Source: JAGQPD01 sp020426865
GTDB taxonomy: Bacteria; Planctomycetota; Planctomycetia; Pirellulales; Pirellulaceae
Reading direction: 5' to 3'
NCBI GenBank assembly: GCA_041399065.1
Contig: JAWKTN010000002.1
Coordinates: 124,001-188,000 of the forward strand
Length of the DNA: 64,000 bases
The notes under the pieces were generated by a model that was not told where the DNA came from, searched no databases, and saw nothing but the letters and a program-made list of their open reading frames with translations. The position numbers and the translations under genes are program-made. How positions within the stretch are numbered: position 1 is the stretch's first letter; each line of letters begins with the position of its first letter. This document shows, one piece after another, positions 28,451-39,200 of the stretch.

Positions 28451-30215
28451 GACGTCGTCCCCGGCCCCCCCATCAAAGTGTCTTCGCCGGGGCCTCCCTC
28501 AAGTAAGTCGCGTCCAGCGTCACCCGATAACAGATCACCATCTTCCTGGCCGCGAAGTGTATCGTCGCCGTCGCCACCAAAAATCTGGTCCAGGCCATCT
28601 CCACCGTCGATTCGATCGTCGCCAGTATCGCCGTGAAGGACGTCATCCCCAGCGTCACCCAGAATTCGATCGTCTCCGTCGCCGCCATGGGCCAGGTCAT
28701 TGCCGTCTTGTCCGTGAATCAGGTCGGCATCCTCGCCGCCATCCAGCTGATCATCGCCACTGCCACCAAACAAATCGTCTCGGCCAAGTTCACCAAACAG
28801 ATGGTCGTCTCCACCTTGTCCAAACAGCAAGTCACGATCACCCACACCGACCGCAGCTTGACTGAAAGGATGCCCAAACCCGAAGTCGCCATACAGCCAA
28901 TCCGACTCGTCATCATCGCCGATTCTATTTTTCAAATGTCCATACACGTAGTCGACACCGGCGCCACCGAAAGCAACATCCGCGCCCAGGCCGCCTTGAA
29001 TCTCGTCATTGTCCAATTCACCGTAGAGCACATCATCGCCGGCCTGGCCCAGTATCGAGTCATTGCCTAAACCGCCGTGCATCGTGTCGTCGTCGTCTCC
29101 ACCCCGGAGAAGATCATCGCCAGAATCCCCGAAGATCAAATCGTTTCCGGCCTCGCCAATCACAAAGTCACTTCCGGGACCTCCGTGCAGTTCATCCGCA
29201 CCGCCCTGCCCAAAAACCTGATCATCCCCGGTCCCACCAAAGGCGACATCGGGCGCGTCGTCATCACCGGTTCCGTCAAGGCTATGGCCGAAAATTTCGT
29301 CGTTGCCGGAACCACCTAACAGTAAGTCAGCCCCCTGATCGCCGTACAGCTGATCGTTACCCGCTCCTCCATCAAGTCGATCGTCACCGGTTCGACCAAA
29401 CAGCACGTCGTCCCCAGCACCGCCGAAAAGCGCGTCATCTTCGCTACCCCCATCCAACTGGTCGTTGCCAGGCCCTCCGTCAAGTCGATCGGATCCGATA
29501 GCTCCAAACAGCTGGTCATTGCCACCATCCCCGAACAACTGGTCGTTGCCGCCCTCGCCATACAGAAGGTCGTCACCCGGTAGCGTATCCCGCGAGTCGG
29601 CGGGCAGTTCGTTGCCTCGATCGGCCGGGTCGGAATCACCCCGCAATCTGTCGGCGGCGTGATCGTCCGGAAAGAAAAGATCTCCATGTCCCCAAAGCGT
29701 ATCGTTTCCGCCGCCGCCGACGAGAGTATCCGCGCCGCTGCCACCCCGCAGCGTGTCCTGCCCTGCCCCACCGGCCAAGCTGTCATTTCCGAGGCTGCCT
29801 TCCAGCAGATCATTGCCTGCCCCGCCATCGATTTCATCGTCACCGGTGCCGCCAAACAGCTGGTCGTTGCCAGCCTCGCCGACGATTCGGTCGTTACCAT
29901 CACCTCCCAGGACGAGGTCGTTGCCTTCGCCCGCATTGACTTCATCGTCCCCGTCACCGGCGTCGATCGAGTCATTGCCGGCTCCGCCGTAGATATAGTC
30001 ATTACCCTCGCCGCCGTTGAGAATGTCGTTGAGGGGGCCGCCACTGAGTTCGTCATTCCCCTTACCGCCGTGTATCTCGTTTGGCCCGGACCCGCCAACG
30101 AGTACGTCGTTTCCGTCGCCCCCGTCCAAGAACGTCGGAACCGTGATTTCCGAATCGACAATAATCCTGTCGTTGCCGCCTCCCGCCAGCGCTTCGATGC
30201 GCTGCACGAGATGAC
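27580..30215 (-). repeat. RTX (GGxGxDxLx) repeat array in the giant gene
   Basis: About 2.6 kb of degenerate 27-base repeats encoding calcium-binding GGxGxDxUx nonapeptides in long succession, crossing the frameshift point. Such arrays fold as calcium-loaded beta-rolls after secretion, often by type I export. The array is the only place where the two giant frames meet. Confidence 0.92.
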
Positions 30216-33200
30216 CATCAATGTCCTGATACCGGTTACGCGACCACACGCGATAGATCGACCCATCTTCTTCCAAAGTCACGCGGATTGTCTCGTCGGA
30301 GGCGAAGATCGGCGGAGATGCATTGGTGTCCAGGTCGCGACCAACGTTTAGTTTCAACGTTCCGTTCTCGATCGTTGCGAGCGAATTGGTTTCACTCGGA
30401 TCACACGACCCGTTCACATCGATCAGATTCACGCGCGCCAACTCGAAGCGTTTCCTCACCTTGAACCACCGGTAGCCGATAGAGATCTGAGCAAACAGTC
30501 CGGCATCGATTGCCCCATGCGGTTCAAAGGGGCAACTCACGATCTCCGAAAACCGCGTTCGTCCGTCGCCATCGCCATCGTAGAGGTCAAAGCCGACAAT
30601 GCCTTCGATGAATCCTCCTGCGTCCCCAGAGACGATTCCAAGGTTGACGGTACCCGAAACATCGATCCCCGCGATCAGCTGCACCTCATCGATGTCATTG
30701 CCAGTAATACTGGGCCTACCTTTGGAGTCCACCCGATCGTAGAGAAAGATGCCATTCAGCAGCGTTCCAATCTGACTGGGCTGGAACCCAGAGGCAGCGA
30801 AATCGCGGATCCCGCGAGTGTCGTATCCGAAAGCAAAATCGGCCTTCGCCGCGATTCGGCCCGCGACCGTCGCACCCAGTGGACCAATGATCGGGACGAA
30901 TTGGCGAATACCGAACTCCGCGAACAACGGGGCAAAATCGAGCGAAAAGAGCGGGACATCACGGCCGATTAAAAGACCAAAGACGCTGGCTGGCTCGTCC
31001 AATATTGGTATTGAGAAGACGGTGGGACCGGACGATGTCGATGAATAGTCAACAAAATCGGCCGCGGCGTCACGCGTAGCGTTGTCGCTGATCGTGTCAA
31101 TGGCCTGGTCGATGTCGAAGGTCGGTGGGGTGATTACGAACCCGTTCAGGCCGTTGGCAAGATTGAGTGCCTGTCCGGTCAGGTCGAAGTCCGGTAGCGG
31201 AATCAGCAGCGATCCAGAGGCGTTCTCCGCCGCGGCGATCACGCCGCCAATTCTGTCAGTGAGGCCTGCGACGAAGGCCAACGATTCGAAAAAACCGGTA
31301 TCGGCAACGCCGACAAATTCGGCCGCCTCGAGAACTGTCACGCGACCGTCGCGATTGGAATCGAGCACGCTGCGTATGATGGAAAAATCAGACAGAACCG
31401 GTATCCGTGTATCCAACACCTCCAGCAGTGGCTTGATTGGGTCGAGCACTGTTTCGACGACGTCGAAAATCGGCCCACTAAAGCCGTTAAACAGTTGTCC
31501 GAGGTCCATGCGAATGTTGTGGAAACCGGCAGAGGTTGGCGTGTCGTTGCCCAACGACCAGGCGGCCTGGAAATCGGCCAGGAGCGACGGCAACATGCCG
31601 GTCGCGAACGTCGAACTCAACCTGGCACCAAATCTCGCTTCCGCCCCGCCTGATAGATTTACATCCACCAGTTCACTTAAAGAACTACTGGCCACCAATT
31701 CCTGGAATCCGATTCGCGTTCCGTCGCTGGAAGGAGCGAGATTGACGGACAATTCGCCTCCCAAGTGCGTGCCCTGGTCGGTCACCTCAACCTGAAGAAA
31801 GCCCAGAGTTGCTAGCGCCGTCGCATTCGCAAGACCCACATTTAATCCGACATGGATCTCGTCGTTAGCTTGCCCCGTACCGTCTTGTATTTCAAGGAAA
31901 AATCCCTCGGCCAGCGAAACACCGAGTCCAAGGTTCAAAGACCAGGTAAAGTCCACATTGACGTCGGCGTCGACATCCAGGCCCAGAGCCGGTAGCCCCA
32001 GATCAGCCTTTATGGGAATTGTCTCACTGATCTGGTCACCCAAATGGATTTGGTAGACCACTTCCTGGGCAGTGCTCGCAAATGTCACCGGTTGCTGCAG
32101 CAGGCTGGCCAGAGCATTGTTCAATACATCGCGGATGTCAGTGAATTGCGGTGCCACAACCGAGTCGAATGCAAGTTCCAGCCCGTTTTCCAGCGATGGC
32201 AGAAACCCGCCGACAAAATCAAAGGACGAAAGCTCGGCCAGAGACGAACCAATCAGCGGTAGGGGTCGTTCGAGTACGCCATCGACTGTCCGAGCGATTC
32301 CGGGAAAGACGCGTTGAATCCCTGACAACAACAGCCGCAGCGCATCTCGCAAATCGATATTCCCGGCAACGGCCGCAAAATCGGGGGGGTTGGAGATTTC
32401 GACATTCGACGTGTTACCCGCGAGCACCTCGGCCAGGTCGGGGACGGTTACCCGAAACTCGTTCGTCGTCTGGCTGTTCCCGTCGTCGAACGGGGTCGAC
32501 TCGTCCGGAAAAAAGAGCGGCAAGAGAAGATCGACACCCGCATCTAGCTGCACCTGAATCGGCGGCGCTTGTAGACCGCCGGCACCAACGAGATAATGCC
32601 TGGTGCCGGCACCTCCCGGCAAGTCGATTGAGAATCGCGCTGGCTCGCCGTCCGAGAAGCCATCCGCGTTGGCGTCCACGCCATCCGCATCCAAGATCAC
32701 GCTGCCATTGCGTATAAAGAGGGGCACGATCCCCAGAGCAGTAATGTCGAAATCAAGTCCCGTGCCCAAGACCTCCGCCGTAATCGCAAGTCCACTGTCC
32801 CCTCGCAGATAGGGTCGTGGAACCGCACCGATTGCGGTCTCAATGCCCAAGACCAGATTGAACTCGGCACCCACGGCAACGTCAATCTGGTCATCGGAAC
32901 CGACGCTCAGTAGTGCTCCGGCATCCGGCCCAAACGCACCCAGGTCAATGTCCAGATCGAATTGGCGACTTGCTGCTTGCTGCCAATCCAATTCCAATAC
33001 GATATCGCGGCCCAATACATCAAGGCTCAGATCGCCGATCGGAATACCGAGTTGATCGAATGCCTCGGCAATTCGCTGCTGCAGCGTTTCAAGCAACATG
33101 GCCTGACCCGACTCCGTTCGCAGCTCCGCCACCAACGCCAGAATATCGCTTCCCAAATCCAACAAGTCGCCGGCCGAGGCCCCGATGATGGGGATCTTCA

Positions 33201-36200
33201 CGCCCAACAGCTCTTGCTTTGCCATGTCTACTAAAGACCGGGCCAGCGATTCCAAGACTGACAGCAAGTCATCAAAAGTGAAGTCTCGCAACGACAACAG
33301 ATCACCCAAAAGCGTGTCGTTGTACTGCACCGTGATGTTTTCGAGAAAGTCCGGCGACCCCAAATCGGGAATCGTGATTTCGATTTGCACGTCCTCCGGC
33401 AACAAACCGGTCGGGTCTGGCAAACCGATTGCGAAACCGCCCCGCGTTTGCAGCTCGCGCACGTCCAATTCCAGTGATCCAGATAGTTGGGGATTCACCA
33501 AGTCGAATGGATCGGCGAAGACGCGCGACAGCAATTCGTCGACCGGCAACCGTTGCCCGCCGGCGAGATCGAGTCCAACACGCATCAGCCCACTGCTGAC
33601 GACCTGTCCGTCCAAACCGACCGGGCCCACGGATACCGAACCAGAAACCTGTCCGCCCAGATCGAAATGGGCCTGCAAATCGACATCCTCGACGTAGGCA
33701 TGCGCCGCGACCGAGTCGATTGCTAGTCGGTTGGCCGGAAACCCCAGGTGAGTCACGGCGGCGTTGGACGGATTGGCGGAAAACGCCAATACAGAACTCG
33801 CCGCCGCACTGGTCGTCAGCTTCAGTACGCCATTCGTCTCGCTGGCGACGATGAAGTCGGCTAAGCCCACCGCGTCGAGCGCTGACTGCAGTTTTGCGAC
33901 TAGTTGAGCCAATGTCGTAACACCACTCGAGGTAAGTTGCACGGATACCGGCTCGTTTGTTCCGACGGCAATTTCGAAATCGGCCGTACCGGGAAAGACG
34001 CCATCGCTGGGGGCTGGCGTCGATGCCTCCACGGCGGCTGCCACCGGATCGACATCCAACACGAAGTGAAAACTCGTATCGAGGCCAGCCTCAACCGAGA
34101 ACTGTCCGTTGGATGCCAAAGAAACAGGGCCAAATCCCAGATTCGGGCTGAATCCAATGAACTGGGTGGCAAAGGACTGGCTTATGTCGACGTCCAGCGA
34201 TAGCTCCTTCGACGCCAGATCAAAGTCGATGCCAATCGCACCAGGGTCGAGTCCCAGCAATGAAGTCAGCTCCACCACAAGTGCCTGAATATTGGTTACC
34301 GTTGGCTGCCCATTCACGTCGCGCAATTGGTCCACAATGGACAACGTCGACTGGACGAGATCGCCCGCATTGGCATTGATAAAAGGGACCTGAAAATCCA
34401 ACAGCGGCGAGTCGACCAGTAGTGCTAACGTTTCTTCGAAAGACCCGAGCGATAAGAGAATCGCGTCCATATCCATTGACGCCAGTCCCAGCAGATCTTC
34501 GAAACCGACGAACGATACCTCCGGCGCATCGTCAAATGCGTTTGTTGCCAGGATGGTCAGCAACCCATCACGCTGGAAAGCACCCAATGTCGCGGAGATC
34601 GGCAGGTACGCGTCTATCGTCGCCCGCGCGTCGATATCCCAAGCCTCGGCAACATCGATATCCTGCAGGTCCCCGAGGCTATACCCCGTAATGCGACGGT
34701 CCTCCACGGCAAGGTTCGGCAGTCGCGCATGGATGTCCGCATCCAGTAAGAATTGTCCGTTGGTGATACTCGCGCCGAGCGGCCCCAGATTCAGTCCAAG
34801 ATCTAAATCATCGGCGTCCGCCCTGACCGACCCTCCTAGCTCCGTCACCCGAATGAAAAAACGTTCGTTAGGGTTCGTCTCGAATGGCCGCAAGCCAAAC
34901 TCCATATCCACGTTGATACTGAGATCGGCAGACAGATCGTTGTCGATCGAGAGCCCGGCGATTCCCAGTTGCTGAGCGATATCGAGCGGCAGCTGAACGG
35001 ACTGCTGGTTCTTCACGACGATCCGCCAAACAACCTCCGACTCAGCGGCCGACAGGCCGTCCGCGAATGGCCCGAGCAGTGCCTGAAACGGGGCCGATGC
35101 GAGGTCAACCAGACCTCCGACCACTTCAACTCCGGGAATGCCAAGACCGGTGGTAAGCGCGTTTTCAATACGAGTTGCGATTTCGGATGCTCGATTTACT
35201 TGCGTTATGACACTATTGGCGACGTTAACAATGGACGTTGCGATCGTGTCGACTTGGTCGGCGACTTTCTTGCCGACATCAGCCAACCAACTGCCCACAT
35301 CACTGGCAACATTCCCGGTTACATCATCGAGCGCCGATCCCACAGATCCCACGATCTCGCCCACGGTTCCAAAGCCGGTTTGCAGATCGGCGATGTGTTG
35401 CGCATTCAAGACAAACTCGTCGACCAGTTGATCGAGATCGATAATCCCCATTTTGATCGCAGCGGTCAGCGATTCGAATCGTCGGAATTGCAAACCGGTC
35501 GACGAGATCAGTTGCGAGGAATATGACGCCTCCGAGATACCTAGTTCGTTCAGCGCCGTGCGTTGGACAAAGATGCTGCTGGTCAGACCAGTATGCCCTG
35601 TAACGTTTTCGTCTTCTGGTTGTCCGTCTATCTTAGTTTCGGTGGTGGCCGCATATCGCTTGATTCGTGCATCGGTGTCGGCCAGGAACTGTCCAATCGC
35701 GGAGACGCGAGGCACAGTACCATCACCAGCTAGTGACGCAGCACTCAATTCGAGATCCTCGTACCAAACTTCATCGAGCGCGGGCAGATGGCCGAAGTAA
35801 TCCGTAAATGGCAAAATCTCGGCCACCCCCGTCGTTTCGCCCTGGGCGGCGCCGAGCAAGGGCCCGACTCGACGCAGAACCTTGTCTGCCGTGTCGTGAT
35901 CCTCTCCGAAGAAGACAACAGCATCCCCAATCAAGCGATCGACAAACGCATTCGGGTCACGCCCATTCGGGCCCACATAATTCCCTTCAACGATTTCCAT
36001 CTCTTCCAAGGCGTAGAACAGGTCCAAACCATCATTAAGATCCAAGAGAACCGAGTTTCTTTGATTGGGATCGGCATTGACCGTCTGATAGCCCGCGCCC
36101 AATCCGTCATCATAGAATTCGTACGTCGCCAGCAACGAACGGATGGTTGGCACGTACCGTTTCAGGAACTCGATTTGCGTCAGCGTCTCGCCGGGCAGGA

Positions 36201-39200
36201 TGTCCCCGTCGGGCCCGCTGATGGTTTGACCCGCTTGCCAACGTTGATAGGCCTGGTCAGCTATTTTGGAAATCACAATTCGGTACGCCGGATCCCCGGA
36301 AAAATCGTTCTGCAGCGCATTCCACGGTTTCGCGGCACCCCGATTCGGTACGCCGAGCATTACCAAATCATGCACGCGGGGCAGGTTCCAACCAGCCGAA
36401 GTCACGCCACCGTAGGCATCGCTTTGAATGTATGATCGCGCGACAAGTCCACCGGTACTATGACTGACGATATCGACGGATGAGGGTCGTGTGCCATGCG
36501 TTTGGAACCAGGCGTCCGACGCTTTCTGCAGCCAATACCCAAGGTAGTCGACACCATATTCGAACTCGTTATCCAACAGCGAAGCGGCACTGAGACCGGA
36601 AATTGTGCCGTCGACACTCCCGTCGTCGGGTCCCGGATTCATTCGCCAGTCGTAGTTGGCGACAAATAGATTCACGTTGGGAGTGTACCCGACGTTGTCG
36701 AACGTCTTGAGAAGGTCGTTATAGACACCCGCGATCGGATCAACCACTAATGCCTCTGGCCCAATGCCCCTGGTTGTAAACCAGCGTTCTTCCTGACCTT
36801 CGGCCGGACCGCTGCCGACGATTCCTGGCAGAACAAGCAATGGGCGCTCGATTTCTATGGGATCGCCACTGAGCACCTTCACGTTGTCAATTGCCCAACC
36901 GTCGCTGTTGTCGATTACACCGATAATCACGTCTTCGGGACGTGGATTTGGTGGAAAGAGCACTTCGAGATTGAGGATCGTTTCTAGCGGTCGATTGATG
37001 CTTCCATTGTCATATTGTTGGAAGAGAATCCGCACGTGATCGCTTAACTGCAGATTGTGTCGTGCGGCCTCTTGACTGAGATTGAATGTGTAGGTCCGAT
37101 ACTCGTTTGATATCGTCTTTTCATTGAATGCAACAAGCCGAAAATACTGCTCACCGTCAACGCTGAACGCCACACCTTCCCCGGCATGGTACAAGTTGTA
37201 CCGCGACGAAAATGACTCGGGCATTTCTTCCTCGAAATCGTCGTCGTCAAATCCGCGATGATCAAAGCTGAAAATCACTTCTTCTGCACCGGTCGCGTCG
37301 ACATGTAGAATCAGGCGATTAAAAGCCTCGCTTTCGTCGTATTCATCCTTGGAACTTGCATCCATGGTCAGATGAAAACCTCCGCTGGCGGGGCCATGTT
37401 CCGAGGTGATCTGCGTTCGCGCTCCGTCGTCGATCTCTGAGAAAACCTCCCAATGAGCCCCCAATCCGTTTTCAAAACCATCGATCAGTCCAACAGTCGC
37501 CGGCTCGGGCGCCCCATAGACAGCTCGATACGCGTTGAGAAAACCGAATCCGTCTTTCACTTCGTAGCTGCCCGCGAAGGCCGCCGACGACTCGAGCGCA
37601 GCGTAGATCTGAAACGGAGTAAACTCGGGATGTTTTTGTTTGACCAGTGCGGCAATCGCTGCTGCGTGCGGAGCAGCAGCCGAAGTACCCGCAAAATTCG
37701 GAAACTCGTCTAGATCCCTTCCATCTACGCCAAAGAACGTCGTGTTCACATTGCTCGCCGCGGTAAACGCCGGTACGTTGCGGACCTCGGTTGTCGGAAG
37801 CCGTATTCCATTTGTGTTGAAGAGGATGTGATGCGGCCCCTGGGAACTATTGCGATCGACCGCATCCGCGCCCGTACCTACTTCAAAGCGGCTGATGTTG
37901 TCGCGAGGCATACGTGCCGCGCCGACAGCCCGGGCGTTGGCCGCCGCGGCATGAGGCACTACCGTACCCGTCGTCTTGGATGCGTATTCATTCCCAATTC
38001 CGAACGAATTGAAGTCGATGAACTTGATCCGTGTGGGTGTCAACTTGGAATGATCAGGTTGGATAATGGCCAGGTCGAATCGTCTTTCCTCGCTGGACGT
38101 ATTCGTATAGGTCAATCGGGCTCGCGGTTCGGCCTCCAGGCCCGACTGCGCCAATTCTTCGCCTGTATCGGGATCCAATAGAACCATGATCAACTGACCT
38201 TGATTCCCGTCGGCCGGCAGAAACGGCTCGTCCCATTGCAGGTGCAAATCGATCGTCTCACCGGCGAACATGTGAATCCTGTTAAAAATATCGACTTCGC
38301 CGCCTGGATCCCAATCGTGAACGACCGTGCCGCTCTCGGGTTCGACCGCGGGCCGCCACGGAGAATCATAAACGGCACTGCCGTTGTTTCCCGCCAGTGA
38401 AAAGTAGGCGACTCCTTGGGTCGTCACGACTTGGTCGATCGCTTGAGCTATAACACCATCTTGGAACATCGGTTCGTTCTTAAAAAACACGTCGTCAACG
38501 ATGATGTCGACTCCCGCGTCGGCCAGTGCGCGGATCGCGTCAGCCATGGTTAGTTGCGTCGTCCCGTACGAAGCGAAATAGAGTTCCGCTCCGGGAGCGA
38601 CATCGTGAATGATCTGCAACATTGCTCGACCTTCATCGGGCATCTCCCGACCATCCAGCGGTTTGTCTTGTCCAACCACTTGCACGCCACCGACGGGCAG
38701 ATCCCCAGTGGCGATATCTTGAGCTGCCGTTCCCAACGCGTTGTAGCTATCGCTAATCACACCGACTTTGACGCCGGTACCATCGATGTTGTCGGGCAAC
38801 ATCGCACGAACCCGATCGGCCTGATGAAAAAAATCGCCCTGGGAAAGCACACTTCCCGAACCACGGTCCGCGCCGGTGGGAAAACCAAACTGCAACCTGC
38901 CAGCGGTCTCCCAGGCCTCCATTGTCGAAATCGACCCGTACGGCAGGTACCCTTCGACATAGACACGATCTGGCCAGTCGTCGCTCGAGGCAAAACCAAG
39001 CCCAATCAGCAATTGTTCCACATCGGGATCATCGAAAGTCGTGACCTGTACGGCGACCCGTCCCTCCGAGTCGTATATCAAGTCGTCCGGAAGACCGTGG
39101 ATGTCTTCGACCGTCGACATCTCCGCAAATCGGCTTAGAGACAATGGGCCTACGGAGCGATTGAGTCCCGACGTGCGATCGAATTCGCTTTCTGCTTCCG

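Noticed and set aside
15620..30300. Candidate CRISPR or DNA minisatellite in the highly repetitive stretch
   Set aside because: The repeats are 27-base codon-phased degenerate units encoding RTX nonapeptides or beta-helix coils; there are no identical repeats with unique spacers.
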